NCBI GenBank assembly: GCA_904420585.1
Contig: CAJFVX010000018.1
Span: 1 to 64,000 of the forward strand
DNA from: Candidatus Howiella intestinavium
GTDB lineage: Bacteria > Bacillota > Clostridia > Oscillospirales > Acutalibacteraceae
Direction of reading: 5' to 3'
DNA length: 64,000 bases
Shown: positions 30,665-38,803 of the stretch, in pieces
How positions within the stretch are numbered: position 1 is the first letter of the stretch
How the letters are laid out: each line of letters starts with the position of its first letter
Position numbers and translations under genes: made by a program
Notes under the pieces: generated by a model
Databases searched by the model: none
What the model saw: only the letters and a program-made list of their open reading frames with translations
Told to the model about the DNA's origin: nothing

Positions 30665-32128
30665 CTATCCCTGCCGGGCCAGGACCCGGCAGATGCTCAT
30701 GATATCCTGAATGAGGATTTTGTTGTCGCCGTCCATGTCGCCGACCTCCAGCTCCTTGTCGGTGGGCGCCTGGCCGGTGGAATTCCGGGCCAGTATCCGG
30801 CAGGCCATCATGACGTCCTGGATACTTATGCTGCCGTCCCGGTTCACGTCCCCCTTCTTAAAGGACGCCGACAGGGCTGCGGCGGCCGCCTGCAGGGCCT
30901 CGGCGGCCTCGTCCGCCTGGGTCTGGGTCGCTTCCGGATTCTCATAAACCTTCCGGGCCTCTTCCAGCGCCTGCAGGAAGGCCTCCTTTACGGCCGTCTC
31001 CCCGTAGGTGTCCAGCGCATCGTATAGAGGCTCCGCCTGCAAAATGGCCTCCCCAAGGGCCGTTTTGTCGCAGTCGGGCTCAGCCTGCTCAACAAGGATG
31101 GTAAAGCGCAGTTCCTCCCCCTTCCACCGGATAACGGCCTCCTGCTGCCCGGGCGTGTCCGCCGCATAGGTAAGCATATCTTCGGTTACCGGCACCGATT
31201 CCCGGGCTACAGCGGCGCCGTTTTTGTCTTTATAGATAATTTCCAATTTCCAGCCGTCAATATCCAGCAGCTCCCCCTCTGCCAGCGTAGGCGTTTCCGG
31301 CGCCCCCGACAGGGACAGGTCCGCCGACGTGTACAGGTGGGTGATGACAACCGACTGCACCGATTGGTTTCCCGCAGCGTCGGTGGCGATAAAATCAAAG
31401 GTGCCGTTTTCGGTAAAGGTATGGCTGGTCTCGTTTAAGGTACCTTCATTTACCGACGCTTCCACTGTCAGCGGCCCTCTGGAGGGCTGGGTATCGTCGT
31501 AATCGGCAATGGTGATTACCGGGGGCGTGCGGTCGATGGAAAAGGAAAGGCTGCGGATCCGGCCGGCGGGGTCGGTGACCTGCAGATTGTGTTCCCCCTC
31601 GGCATCAACGGTTCCCCCGGAGGCAAAGGGCTGCCCGTCCAGCAGAGCGGTGCCCTCATTAAAGGCGATGGAAACCGGGCGGTTGTAAACGCCGCCCTCC
31701 CGCACGCCGCTGAGGAGGATGGTATCGGTCTGCCAGGCCGGCTCCTCATCCACCTTCAGCTTGACCAGCTTGTACAGTTCATCCTCCTCTCCGGCCGGCT
31801 GCCGGAGGGTCAGCCGCAGGGAAAAGAGGGGGCCGCCGCAGGAAAAGGCCGTGTCCGACGCGATGCCCACATTGATTTGGTCATCCTTCTGAAACAGGGC
31901 AAAGAGTTTTCCGTCCAGTTCGGGGGCTCTCGTCCCCTCGATTTCTTCGGCCGCTTCCACAAAAAGGGAATTGAGCTGTAAGGTGAAATTGACGCCGCTG
32001 GCCTGGCCGAAATCGACCGAAACAGGGACGTCTACCGTATAAACGGGGCTTTCTGCGGCTCCCACAGCCGGGAAGACGCCCAGCAGCAGAGCGACTGCCG
32101 TTATGATACTGCAAATTCTGATTTTCAT
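30665..32128 (-). CDS. Secreted cohesin-like/FIVAR/dockerin protein
   Basis: A 487-residue exported protein with no catalytic domain seen. Order: signal peptide (1-24), a cohesin-like beta domain (about 28-145; SGVNFTLQLN and GGPLFSLRLTLR), two Ig-like domains (about 150-350), a helical FIVAR-type repeat (about 350-425) and a two-repeat dockerin at the end (GDVNRDGSISIQDV and GDMDGDNKILIQDI). The ATG at 32128 follows GGAGG and starts a clear signal peptide. The dockerin closely matches that of the GH2 beta-galactosidase. Third gene of the cohesin locus; likely an adaptor or binding protein. Confidence 0.8.
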   Translation of the reverse strand: MKIRICSIITAVALLLGVFPAVGAAESPVYTVDVPVSVDFGQASGVNFTLQLNSLFVEAAEEIEGTRAPELDGKLFALFQKDDQINVGIASDTAFSCGGPLFSLRLTLRQPAGEEDELYKLVKLKVDEEPAWQTDTILLSGVREGGVYNRPVSIAFNEGTALLDGQPFASGGTVDAEGEHNLQVTDPAGRIRSLSFSIDRTPPVITIADYDDTQPSRGPLTVEASVNEGTLNETSHTFTENGTFDFIATDAAGNQSVQSVVITHLYTSADLSLSGAPETPTLAEGELLDIDGWKLEIIYKDKNGAAVARESVPVTEDMLTYAADTPGQQEAVIRWKGEELRFTILVEQAEPDCDKTALGEAILQAEPLYDALDTYGETAVKEAFLQALEEARKVYENPEATQTQADEAAEALQAAAAALSASFKKGDVNRDGSISIQDVMMACRILARNSTGQAPTDKELEVGDMDGDNKILIQDIMSICRVLARQG

Positions 32129-32157
32129 AGTTACCTCCGCTGTCAGCCGGATGGAAT

Positions 32158-32183
32158 GCGCCGCCCCGCTGCCGGGGCGGCGC
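32158..32183. terminator. Perfect hairpin between the subtilase and dockerin genes
   Basis: GCGCCGCCCCG-ctgc-CGGGGCGGCGC, 11-bp stem without a U-run on the minus strand; may be a weak terminator or processing site rather than a full stop. Confidence 0.5.
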
Positions 32184-32198
32184 TTAGGGTTCCGGTTT

Positions 32199-35100
32199 TT
32201 AAGAAACGGCTGCCGTCCAGTCGCCGTTGACGTCGCCCAGCAGGAAGGCCGTAAAGTCAAGGTCGGTATTGTCGCCGGTCAGGGATACCGACCGGTTGGC
32301 GGGCGTAAAGGCCCATTCCGCCCCGCTGCCGGGGTAGTTGCCGTCGATCATGCCCACGGATTTCTGCAGGATATAAACGGCGTCCATAGAGGTGATGGCC
32401 CCGTCGCCGTTGACGTCGGCCGCCTGCCGCTGTTCCTCGGTGAGTTCCAGCTTGCCCACAATGGCCTGCAGGACCAGGGAGGTATCATAGGCCGTCACGG
32501 CGTCGTTCACCCCGCCGCTGAAGGCGGGGGTCACCACGATATTGCCGGTGGTGACGCCGGTGAAGGTGTACCGGCCGTCTTCATCGGTGACGGTGGACAT
32601 GCCATTGGACAGGCGCACGGTTACACCCGCCATGGGCGACCCGTCTTTATAGTAGGTAATCCGGCCGCCCACGGTAAAGTTGGGCTCCACCGTCACGCTG
32701 CCGTCCACCAGGGAGGCGGCGGCCACGTCGTTGAGGGAGGCCGCCGTCAGCTGGATGGGCGTGGTGGTGGTGCCGCTCAAATCCTTGGCGGTCAGCACCA
32801 GATAGCCGATGGGCGTATCCTTCGGCAGGGCCGTGGCCGAGGCCAGGGTGACGATGACATTGCCTGCGCTGTCCACATTGTAATCGGCCATGGCGTTGGA
32901 GGCCTCTTCGGCCTTTTCAAAGGCAACCTCTGAGAACAGGTCGCGGTTGAGTTTTAAGCGCAGTTCCACGCCGAACAGGTCGCCCGCCGCCGATACCGTA
33001 ATGGGCAGGCGGACGGATTCCCGGGCTTTGACGCTGCCGCCGATGACCTGCACCTCGCTGGCCTTGTCCTCATAGGTGATGGCGTTGGTCAGGGTGGCGG
33101 CCGTCTGGCCGTCCCGGGAAAGGACCACGTCCACCCGGCCGATGGAATCCGCCGGGACGGTAAAGGTCAGCTGCTTGTCGCTGTCAAAGGTGTATTCCAC
33201 CGGCTTGCCGCCCACGGTCAGTTCCATATCCTCGGTGAAGTTGACGCCGGTCAGGATGGCGGTGACGCCCTCGGCCGCTTCGGCCGTGTCCACATAGGAG
33301 GGGCTCACCGAATAGATGACCGCCGTTGCGTCGATGGCGATGCCGATGGGGGCCTGGGAGGAGCCGTCCCGGGCCACCGAGGTGCCGTCGGATACCTCGA
33401 TGTAGTATTCCATGCCGTCCCGGGATACTTCACCTGCGGGGATGACGCCGAAATAGCGGTTATCCTCCCCGGCGGTGAGGTTCAGGGTGCTCCAGTCTTC
33501 GGCGCCCGCCGCCCGGTAATAGACCTTGACGTATTCCACCCCCACATTGTCGGTGGCGGTGGCCGAGAAGGAGAGGGCCTCCCCGTACTTGCCCCGGATA
33601 ACCCGGGTGTGCTCCAGGGTGGGCTTGATGTTGTCGATGGGGGTGGCCTCCACCGTGTTGGAGGGGCTGGACTCGCTCATGTCGGTGCCCACTACCGTAA
33701 AGTAGTAGAAGTAATCCTCCCCGGCCTCCACGTCGGTGTCGATAAACTCCCGGATGGTGCCGGGCACCAGGCGGGTGTTGATTTTTGTAAAGGGGCCCTC
33801 GGCCGTGTCGGCCCGGTAGACGTTGTAGCCGGCCAGGGTGTCGTAATCGGTCTGGGTCCAGCTAAGGCGCACCCGGTTTTCGCCCCCCTCGGCCTGGAGG
33901 TTCATGGCCTGCACGCCGGTGTTGCTGATGGTGAAGGCGAAGCGGCCGTAGTCGGTGCCGGTGACCAGCCAGTTGTCGTCGGCCGCGGCGCCGCCTTTAA
34001 CCCGGATGTATTCGGTGCCGGCGTCGATGGTGGGCTTAATGGAGGTGGTGCCCACCCAGTGGCGGGCGTCCACCCAGTCGCCGTTTACCACATAGTCGGT
34101 GTAGGGCTCGGCCGGGCCGTAGCTGACGGTGGGCTGGATGTCCGTGTCCATATCCCGGTTGAATTCCACATGGATCTGCACCTGCTGGAAGCCCACGTTG
34201 TCCAAAGGCGTGCCCTCCATGTCGGTGACGTAGGCCTTGGTGACAAAGGGATAGATGTCCGCGAGCGCGGGGGATTCCAGGGTCAGCCAGGGAGTATGGA
34301 TGATGTCGGCCTGGTCGGCATAATCGTCAAAATCGACGATCTGGGCCTGGATGAGCCGCTCGTCCTCGGTACCCCAGTAGTTGTTTGCGGCCAGGATAAA
34401 ACTGCCACTACCACCGCGGCTAGTCCACTTTGTCCAATTGCCAGTATTGGGATCCAGCAGCCGGTTCAGGATAGCGTTATTGTCAAAACGTGTTGCTATG
34501 AACTCTTGAAGTTCGGCCGCGGTGTAGGGAGTTGCAATCACTTCGTCCGGTGTGCTTTCAGGATATTCGAGAAGGATGGATGCGTGGGGGAATTCCATTG
34601 TTCCTAGGGGATAGTCGGGATTAGATAGCATGTAATAACCGTATGAACCATATATGTCATATTCGTTTTCTAACTCAGGAAAATAGTCGGCAGTGCCGTC
34701 TACCCAACTGAGTTTTCCTGTCTGTGGATCGGCCTGTAATCCGATTGTCAGTTGCTCATAGCCATAATTCAATAGTTGCATTCCGAAGTCCTGCATTGCC
34801 TGCCACTCGGCTTCCGAATTAAAGCAGGCGAGGGTTCCGCCTCTAATTCCGGCTATGCCATTAAGCGAATTCCAAAACATCTCTGGAGTTGAGGTATCCA
34901 AAAAAATGCTCTCTAGGTTAACAGCAACATATTTTTTCCCTTCTGCAGTGTATATGGGAGATGGGAATGTATCATATGTATACCCCCCTGGTACCAACAA
35001 TCGCCCAATGTTTGCATTCTCCCCGCTATTATTTATAAAAACACAATTTTGCACATGTGAGATATCGTATTCATAAAATACGCTCGTAGTATCGAATAAT

Positions 35101-37589
35101 ACATTCTTAGCGCCGAAAGGAATAGGCATTCCCTCGCTTAATACAAATAGTAAGTTGATATTTTGCGCAATAGAGTTTGTTAGATGGCTCATTTGGATGT
35201 TATTGTTTCCACCGCTTAAGACTAGATGATCTCCTTCTCGTATATATAACTCCGGATTGAGGATTTTTGCATACTGCAGTTTGCCTGTATCAATACCATT
35301 TCCTAGATCTCTTCCCCTGATACGCACCGTGCGGTCATAGAAGTCCGCGCTGGGAAACATCTCCACCGGATCCTCTGCCGTGCCGTTCACAATGAATTCC
35401 CCGTTCACCTGGATGTAGGCATCGGGTTCCTCGGTATAGGGGTCATCGGAAGCAGAGCCCCAGAACTGGATCTGGGTTCCCGGCTCCACAGTCACGGTTA
35501 CCCCCTCGGGGATGAGCAGGGTGTTTTCGATAATCCAGTAATTGTCTTTGGTCAGGGTCATATCCTCGGTGACCCGGCCTTTCAGCACCTTGCCCCGTTG
35601 GACATAGAAGTCGATGGTGTAATCGAAGCCGTAGATCTCCTGGTCGTTTCCATCGAAGCCGTTGCGGGCCGAAACATGGATATTGATGGGGATATGGGCG
35701 TCGTTGATGGTGTCCTCCTTGATTTTAAAGCGGATGGGGTTGTCGGTGCCTTCCAGATAATCCCCGTCGTATCGGAAAGCATTGTCCCGCTCGTTAAAGG
35801 TGCCGATATCCTCCATCTGGATGGTGTCGGTGATGAACTCCACATTGGGGTTCTCGGCGCCGCTTCCCGCCTTGGCGTCGGCCGTAACGGTGATATCGGT
35901 GGCCAGTCCCCACTGGTTGCGGAGCACCAGTCCCAGGTCGATGGTCTCCCCGGCGTCCACAATGCCGTCGTCATCATTGTTTCCGGCGATGTCCGTCCCG
36001 TCAAAGAGATAGGTGCTCTTGAGGGTCAAATCGGGTTTGGGAAGGTTATTTAAGCTGTTCTGGATATTCAGGGCGGCGTAGGTATGGCTTGTGCCAGCGC
36101 TGTCCTCATAGACAACATCCTCCTCTGTGGCGCTGGCCAGCTGGCCCATGATGAACCGGGAGGAATACAGGCTCTTGTCAAAATATTTTGTCCGCAGCAG
36201 GGCGGCCGCAGCCGAAACCGTGGGGGCGGCCATGGAAGTGCCGCTCCACGAGGCATACTGCCCGCCGGGCAGGGTGGAGAAAATCTCCACACCGGGGGCC
36301 GTCAAATCATACTGCGCATCCGAGGCGTAACTCCAGTTGGAAAAGGAGGCAAGCTGCCCGTCCTTATCAGAGGCCATGACGCCCAGCACATAGGAATAGC
36401 CGGCGGGATAGGTGCTGGCCGACTGTGTGAAGGCATCCGACGCACCGGAGGTGGGGATGCCGTCGTTGCCCGCAGAGGCCACCAGCACGCAGGAACCGAA
36501 GGCGTCCTGCAGGGCCTCCTCCACTAAGAAGGAATGGCCGTAGCCGCCGAAGGACATGTTGATAACGTCGGCCCCGTTGGCCACGGCGTACCGGATGGCT
36601 TCGGCAATATCCGTGTCGGCAAAGGTGCCGGTGGCCTGGCCGGCCTTAATGGCCATGATTTTGGCGCCGTAGGCCACGCCTGCGCCGCCCTGCCGGTTGC
36701 CGGCGGCCATGGCGATGATGCCGGCCACATGGGTGCCGTGGCCGTGGTCGTCCATGGGGTCGCCGGTGTGGTCGCGGGTGCCGCCCACGGTGGTGGCTCC
36801 GTAGATATCGTCCACATAGCCGTTGCCGTCGTCATCCACGCCGGGGGTGCCGCCAAACTCCTTGGCGTTGACCCACATGCTGCTCTGCAGGTCGGGATGG
36901 GTGTAATCCACGCCGGTGTCGATGACGGCCACCACCGTCTCCATGCCGGGGGTCAGGCCGTCGGATGCGAAATCCTGCCAGATATCCGGCACATGGAGCT
37001 GGTTTAAGTACCACTGGCGGTCAAAGTCCGGGTCGGTGGTGGCGTCGGGCACGCCGACAGCCGTGGTGTGATAGACATAGTCGGGCTGGGCGTCCACAAT
37101 GCCCTCGGTTTCGGCCAGGGCGTCCACCGTCTCCCACACGTCCCCCTCCAGGGGCGCTTCATAGGTCACCTCATAGGTGGTGGAGAAAAGGCCCTTGTCC
37201 ACCTCCCGCCGGTTCAGTTCCTCGGCCGCGTCCACCTGGATGCCAAGGCTCTCCAGTTCCCCCGCGTCGGTTTCGGGCCGGGGGGTGGAACGGAACAGGC
37301 CGGTGGATTCGGTCTGCTTATAGATAATGGTGTCCTCCGCGTACTCGGCCTGCTCCCGGTAGGCCTCGGTAGTCTCTTCATCCTCCAGCTGGGAGAAGGG
37401 GCTGTAGGCGTGCTTTTCCTCCGAAGGAATGGCGAAGTTGCGGCGGTCCGCATCCGCCACAAGGGAAATGTCCCCGCTGTCCGCCAAAGCGGCGTCTTCC
37501 GCCGATACCATCACTGCCGCGTTGCCCTGTACCAGCATGGCGGCGGCCAGCAGCAGTCCCAGCCACCGTCTGCCACGCTTTTTCAACAT
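32199..37589 (-). CDS. Giant secreted subtilase (S8) with cohesin-like and dockerin modules
   Basis: A 1796-residue exported serine protease. Order: signal peptide (1-31), prodomain (to about 210), S8 catalytic domain with triad D224 (VIDTGVD), H284 (HGTHVAG) and S452 (SGTSMAAP), a long beta-rich region, a fibronectin III-like domain (about 1230-1330), an Ig/IPT-like region (about 1420-1505), a cohesin-like domain (about 1512-1635), a carboxypeptidase-regulatory/CNA-B-like domain (VRLSNGMSTVTDEDGRYTF) and a C-terminal dockerin (TAYDTSLVLQAIVG, then ADVNGDGAITSMDAVYILQ). Its first dockerin repeat lacks a normal calcium loop (GGVNDAVTAYD). An AT-rich island lies at 34480-35330. It sits between the anchored cohesin and the dockerin protein. 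Confidence 0.88.
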   Translation of the reverse strand: MLKKRGRRWLGLLLAAAMLVQGNAAVMVSAEDAALADSGDISLVADADRRNFAIPSEEKHAYSPFSQLEDEETTEAYREQAEYAEDTIIYKQTESTGLFRSTPRPETDAGELESLGIQVDAAEELNRREVDKGLFSTTYEVTYEAPLEGDVWETVDALAETEGIVDAQPDYVYHTTAVGVPDATTDPDFDRQWYLNQLHVPDIWQDFASDGLTPGMETVVAVIDTGVDYTHPDLQSSMWVNAKEFGGTPGVDDDGNGYVDDIYGATTVGGTRDHTGDPMDDHGHGTHVAGIIAMAAGNRQGGAGVAYGAKIMAIKAGQATGTFADTDIAEAIRYAVANGADVINMSFGGYGHSFLVEEALQDAFGSCVLVASAGNDGIPTSGASDAFTQSASTYPAGYSYVLGVMASDKDGQLASFSNWSYASDAQYDLTAPGVEIFSTLPGGQYASWSGTSMAAPTVSAAAALLRTKYFDKSLYSSRFIMGQLASATEEDVVYEDSAGTSHTYAALNIQNSLNNLPKPDLTLKSTYLFDGTDIAGNNDDDGIVDAGETIDLGLVLRNQWGLATDITVTADAKAGSGAENPNVEFITDTIQMEDIGTFNERDNAFRYDGDYLEGTDNPIRFKIKEDTINDAHIPINIHVSARNGFDGNDQEIYGFDYTIDFYVQRGKVLKGRVTEDMTLTKDNYWIIENTLLIPEGVTVTVEPGTQIQFWGSASDDPYTEEPDAYIQVNGEFIVNGTAEDPVEMFPSADFYDRTVRIRGRDLGNGIDTGKLQYAKILNPELYIREGDHLVLSGGNNNIQMSHLTNSIAQNINLLFVLSEGMPIPFGAKNVLFDTTSVFYEYDISHVQNCVFINNSGENANIGRLLVPGGYTYDTFPSPIYTAEGKKYVAVNLESIFLDTSTPEMFWNSLNGIAGIRGGTLACFNSEAEWQAMQDFGMQLLNYGYEQLTIGLQADPQTGKLSWVDGTADYFPELENEYDIYGSYGYYMLSNPDYPLGTMEFPHASILLEYPESTPDEVIATPYTAAELQEFIATRFDNNAILNRLLDPNTGNWTKWTSRGGSGSFILAANNYWGTEDERLIQAQIVDFDDYADQADIIHTPWLTLESPALADIYPFVTKAYVTDMEGTPLDNVGFQQVQIHVEFNRDMDTDIQPTVSYGPAEPYTDYVVNGDWVDARHWVGTTSIKPTIDAGTEYIRVKGGAAADDNWLVTGTDYGRFAFTISNTGVQAMNLQAEGGENRVRLSWTQTDYDTLAGYNVYRADTAEGPFTKINTRLVPGTIREFIDTDVEAGEDYFYYFTVVGTDMSESSPSNTVEATPIDNIKPTLEHTRVIRGKYGEALSFSATATDNVGVEYVKVYYRAAGAEDWSTLNLTAGEDNRYFGVIPAGEVSRDGMEYYIEVSDGTSVARDGSSQAPIGIAIDATAVIYSVSPSYVDTAEAAEGVTAILTGVNFTEDMELTVGGKPVEYTFDSDKQLTFTVPADSIGRVDVVLSRDGQTAATLTNAITYEDKASEVQVIGGSVKARESVRLPITVSAAGDLFGVELRLKLNRDLFSEVAFEKAEEASNAMADYNVDSAGNVIVTLASATALPKDTPIGYLVLTAKDLSGTTTTPIQLTAASLNDVAAASLVDGSVTVEPNFTVGGRITYYKDGSPMAGVTVRLSNGMSTVTDEDGRYTFTGVTTGNIVVTPAFSGGVNDAVTAYDTSLVLQAIVGKLELTEEQRQAADVNGDGAITSMDAVYILQKSVGMIDGNYPGSGAEWAFTPANRSVSLTGDNTDLDFTAFLLGDVNGDWTAAVS
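34480..35330. other. AT-rich island inside the subtilase gene
   Basis: Base composition falls to roughly 35-45% GC by eye over about 850 bp, against about 60% on both sides, while the reading frame stays open. It encodes about residues 755-1035, a Tyr/Asn-rich region with no recognised domain. This suggests replacement by recombination. Confidence 0.7.
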
Positions 37590-37681
37590 GTTTGAAACAC
37601 CCTTTCTGTCATTGTAAAATATCTATGTAAATCCCGCTTTTCGCCCCAAGGGGCGGGACGGGAAATTGCTTTTTTGTCAGG

Positions 37682-38542
37682 TTATGAATGCCTGCGTTTT
37701 TTCAAGAAATACACCAGGGCGCAGACGGCCGCCGCCAGCAGGAGGGCGCCCAGGCCCACAAAGACAACGACGGGAAGGGAAGAAGACGCCGCAGCCGGCG
37801 CATCCGCCGAAGAGGAGGGGGCGGGGGAGGCGGCCTGCCCGTCCTGTCCGGCGGAGGACTGGCCAGATGAGGCCCCGCCGCCGGTCGAAGAAGCCGTCCC
37901 GGAGGCAGCCGGCAGGGAGGCGGCGGCAACGCCGCCGGCGGAACCGGCCGGGGCGGCCGCCTGCCCGCCCGAGGGGGAGGAGGACGGGGAGGCGCCGGAA
38001 GGGGCAGGCGTCCCCTGGCCCGAGGCGGAGCCGCCGGCCGAAACCGTCTGCCCGTCCGAAACCGGGGCTTCTCCGGCTGAAACGGCTGAAACGCCGCCGT
38101 CCCGCAGGGCGGGAGTTATATTCTGCCCGCCGGCTGAAAAGAAAAGGACATTCTGAAGGCCCAGGGCGGCGGATTGGCCGGGCTGCAGGGCCTCCTTTAC
38201 CTGAAAGCGCAGGGTGAACAGGACGCCGTCGCCCTGCACGTCCATCATGCCGGCGTAGGCCGCCTTGACGCAGCTTTGCTCCCCGGTTACCCCCTGGAGA
38301 TTGTAAACGGGCGCGCCGCCCAGCCCCCCTTCCAGCTCCAGAGACAGAAGAAGGGCCGGGTCATACACAATATCCATCTGATACCCGGCAAAGCCTGGAT
38401 TCCCCTCCAGCCTGACCGGGATTTCCACAATCTCTCCCATGCCGGCCGTCCCGGAATCCACCGACAGGGTGGGGCCGGTTTCAGCCCCGGCCATGGATGC
38501 CAGCAATATAAGGCATATGAAAAAAATCCAGCAGCGTTTCAT
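37682..38542 (-). CDS. Membrane-anchored cohesin protein
   Basis: A 286-residue exported protein: signal peptide (1-20), one cohesin domain (about 24-145; FAGYQMDIVYDPALLLSLE, GDGVLFTLRFQV), a long Ser/Ala/Gly/Pro-rich linker (about 145-250), one membrane span (VVFVGLGALLLAAAVCALVYF) and a short KKRRHS tail. There is no LPXTG sorting signal, so it is held by the span rather than by sortase. GAGG precedes the ATG. It lies upstream of two dockerin-bearing genes, so it is the obvious surface receptor for them. Confidence 0.87.
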   Translation of the reverse strand: MKRCWIFFICLILLASMAGAETGPTLSVDSGTAGMGEIVEIPVRLEGNPGFAGYQMDIVYDPALLLSLELEGGLGGAPVYNLQGVTGEQSCVKAAYAGMMDVQGDGVLFTLRFQVKEALQPGQSAALGLQNVLFFSAGGQNITPALRDGGVSAVSAGEAPVSDGQTVSAGGSASGQGTPAPSGASPSSSPSGGQAAAPAGSAGGVAAASLPAASGTASSTGGGASSGQSSAGQDGQAASPAPSSSADAPAAASSSLPVVVFVGLGALLLAAAVCALVYFLKKRRHS

Positions 38543-38604
38543 TTACCCATCCTCGCTTTTGCCCCTGCTTTTTCTAATCCGCACAGTTTTGTTCATTGAT
38601 TTCT

Positions 38605-38632
38605 TTGTAAATTATAACACAGATTGTATAAT
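38605..38632 (+). promoter_or_regulatory. Candidate promoter of the corrinoid activator gene
   Basis: TTGTAA (38605-38610), 16-bp spacer, TATAAT (38627-38632) in an AT-rich gap between divergent genes. The 5' leader to the next start would be about 165 nt; no known riboswitch fold was recognised there. Confidence 0.5.
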
Positions 38633-38803
38633 ATTTCCATACCAATTGGCATATAAACCGAAAATATTCAAAAGATACAGGCGGATTGCCATTAAAAATT
38701 GCGTCCGATAAAAAATCCCAAATTTACAAAATTTATTCTAGAAAAGCCGGGAGGGATGATTTATGATAATTTTGACGCTTTGTAAAGGGAAGGCAGATGA
38801 GGA

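Noticed and set aside
37682-38217. Plus-strand Arg/Pro-rich frames opposite the cohesin linker
   Set aside because: Antisense of a Ser/Ala/Gly/Pro linker; such linkers yield open antisense frames by composition.
38633-38803. Possible cobalamin riboswitch ahead of the corrinoid activator
   Set aside because: The leader is long enough to raise the idea, but no B12-box-like conserved element could be seen.
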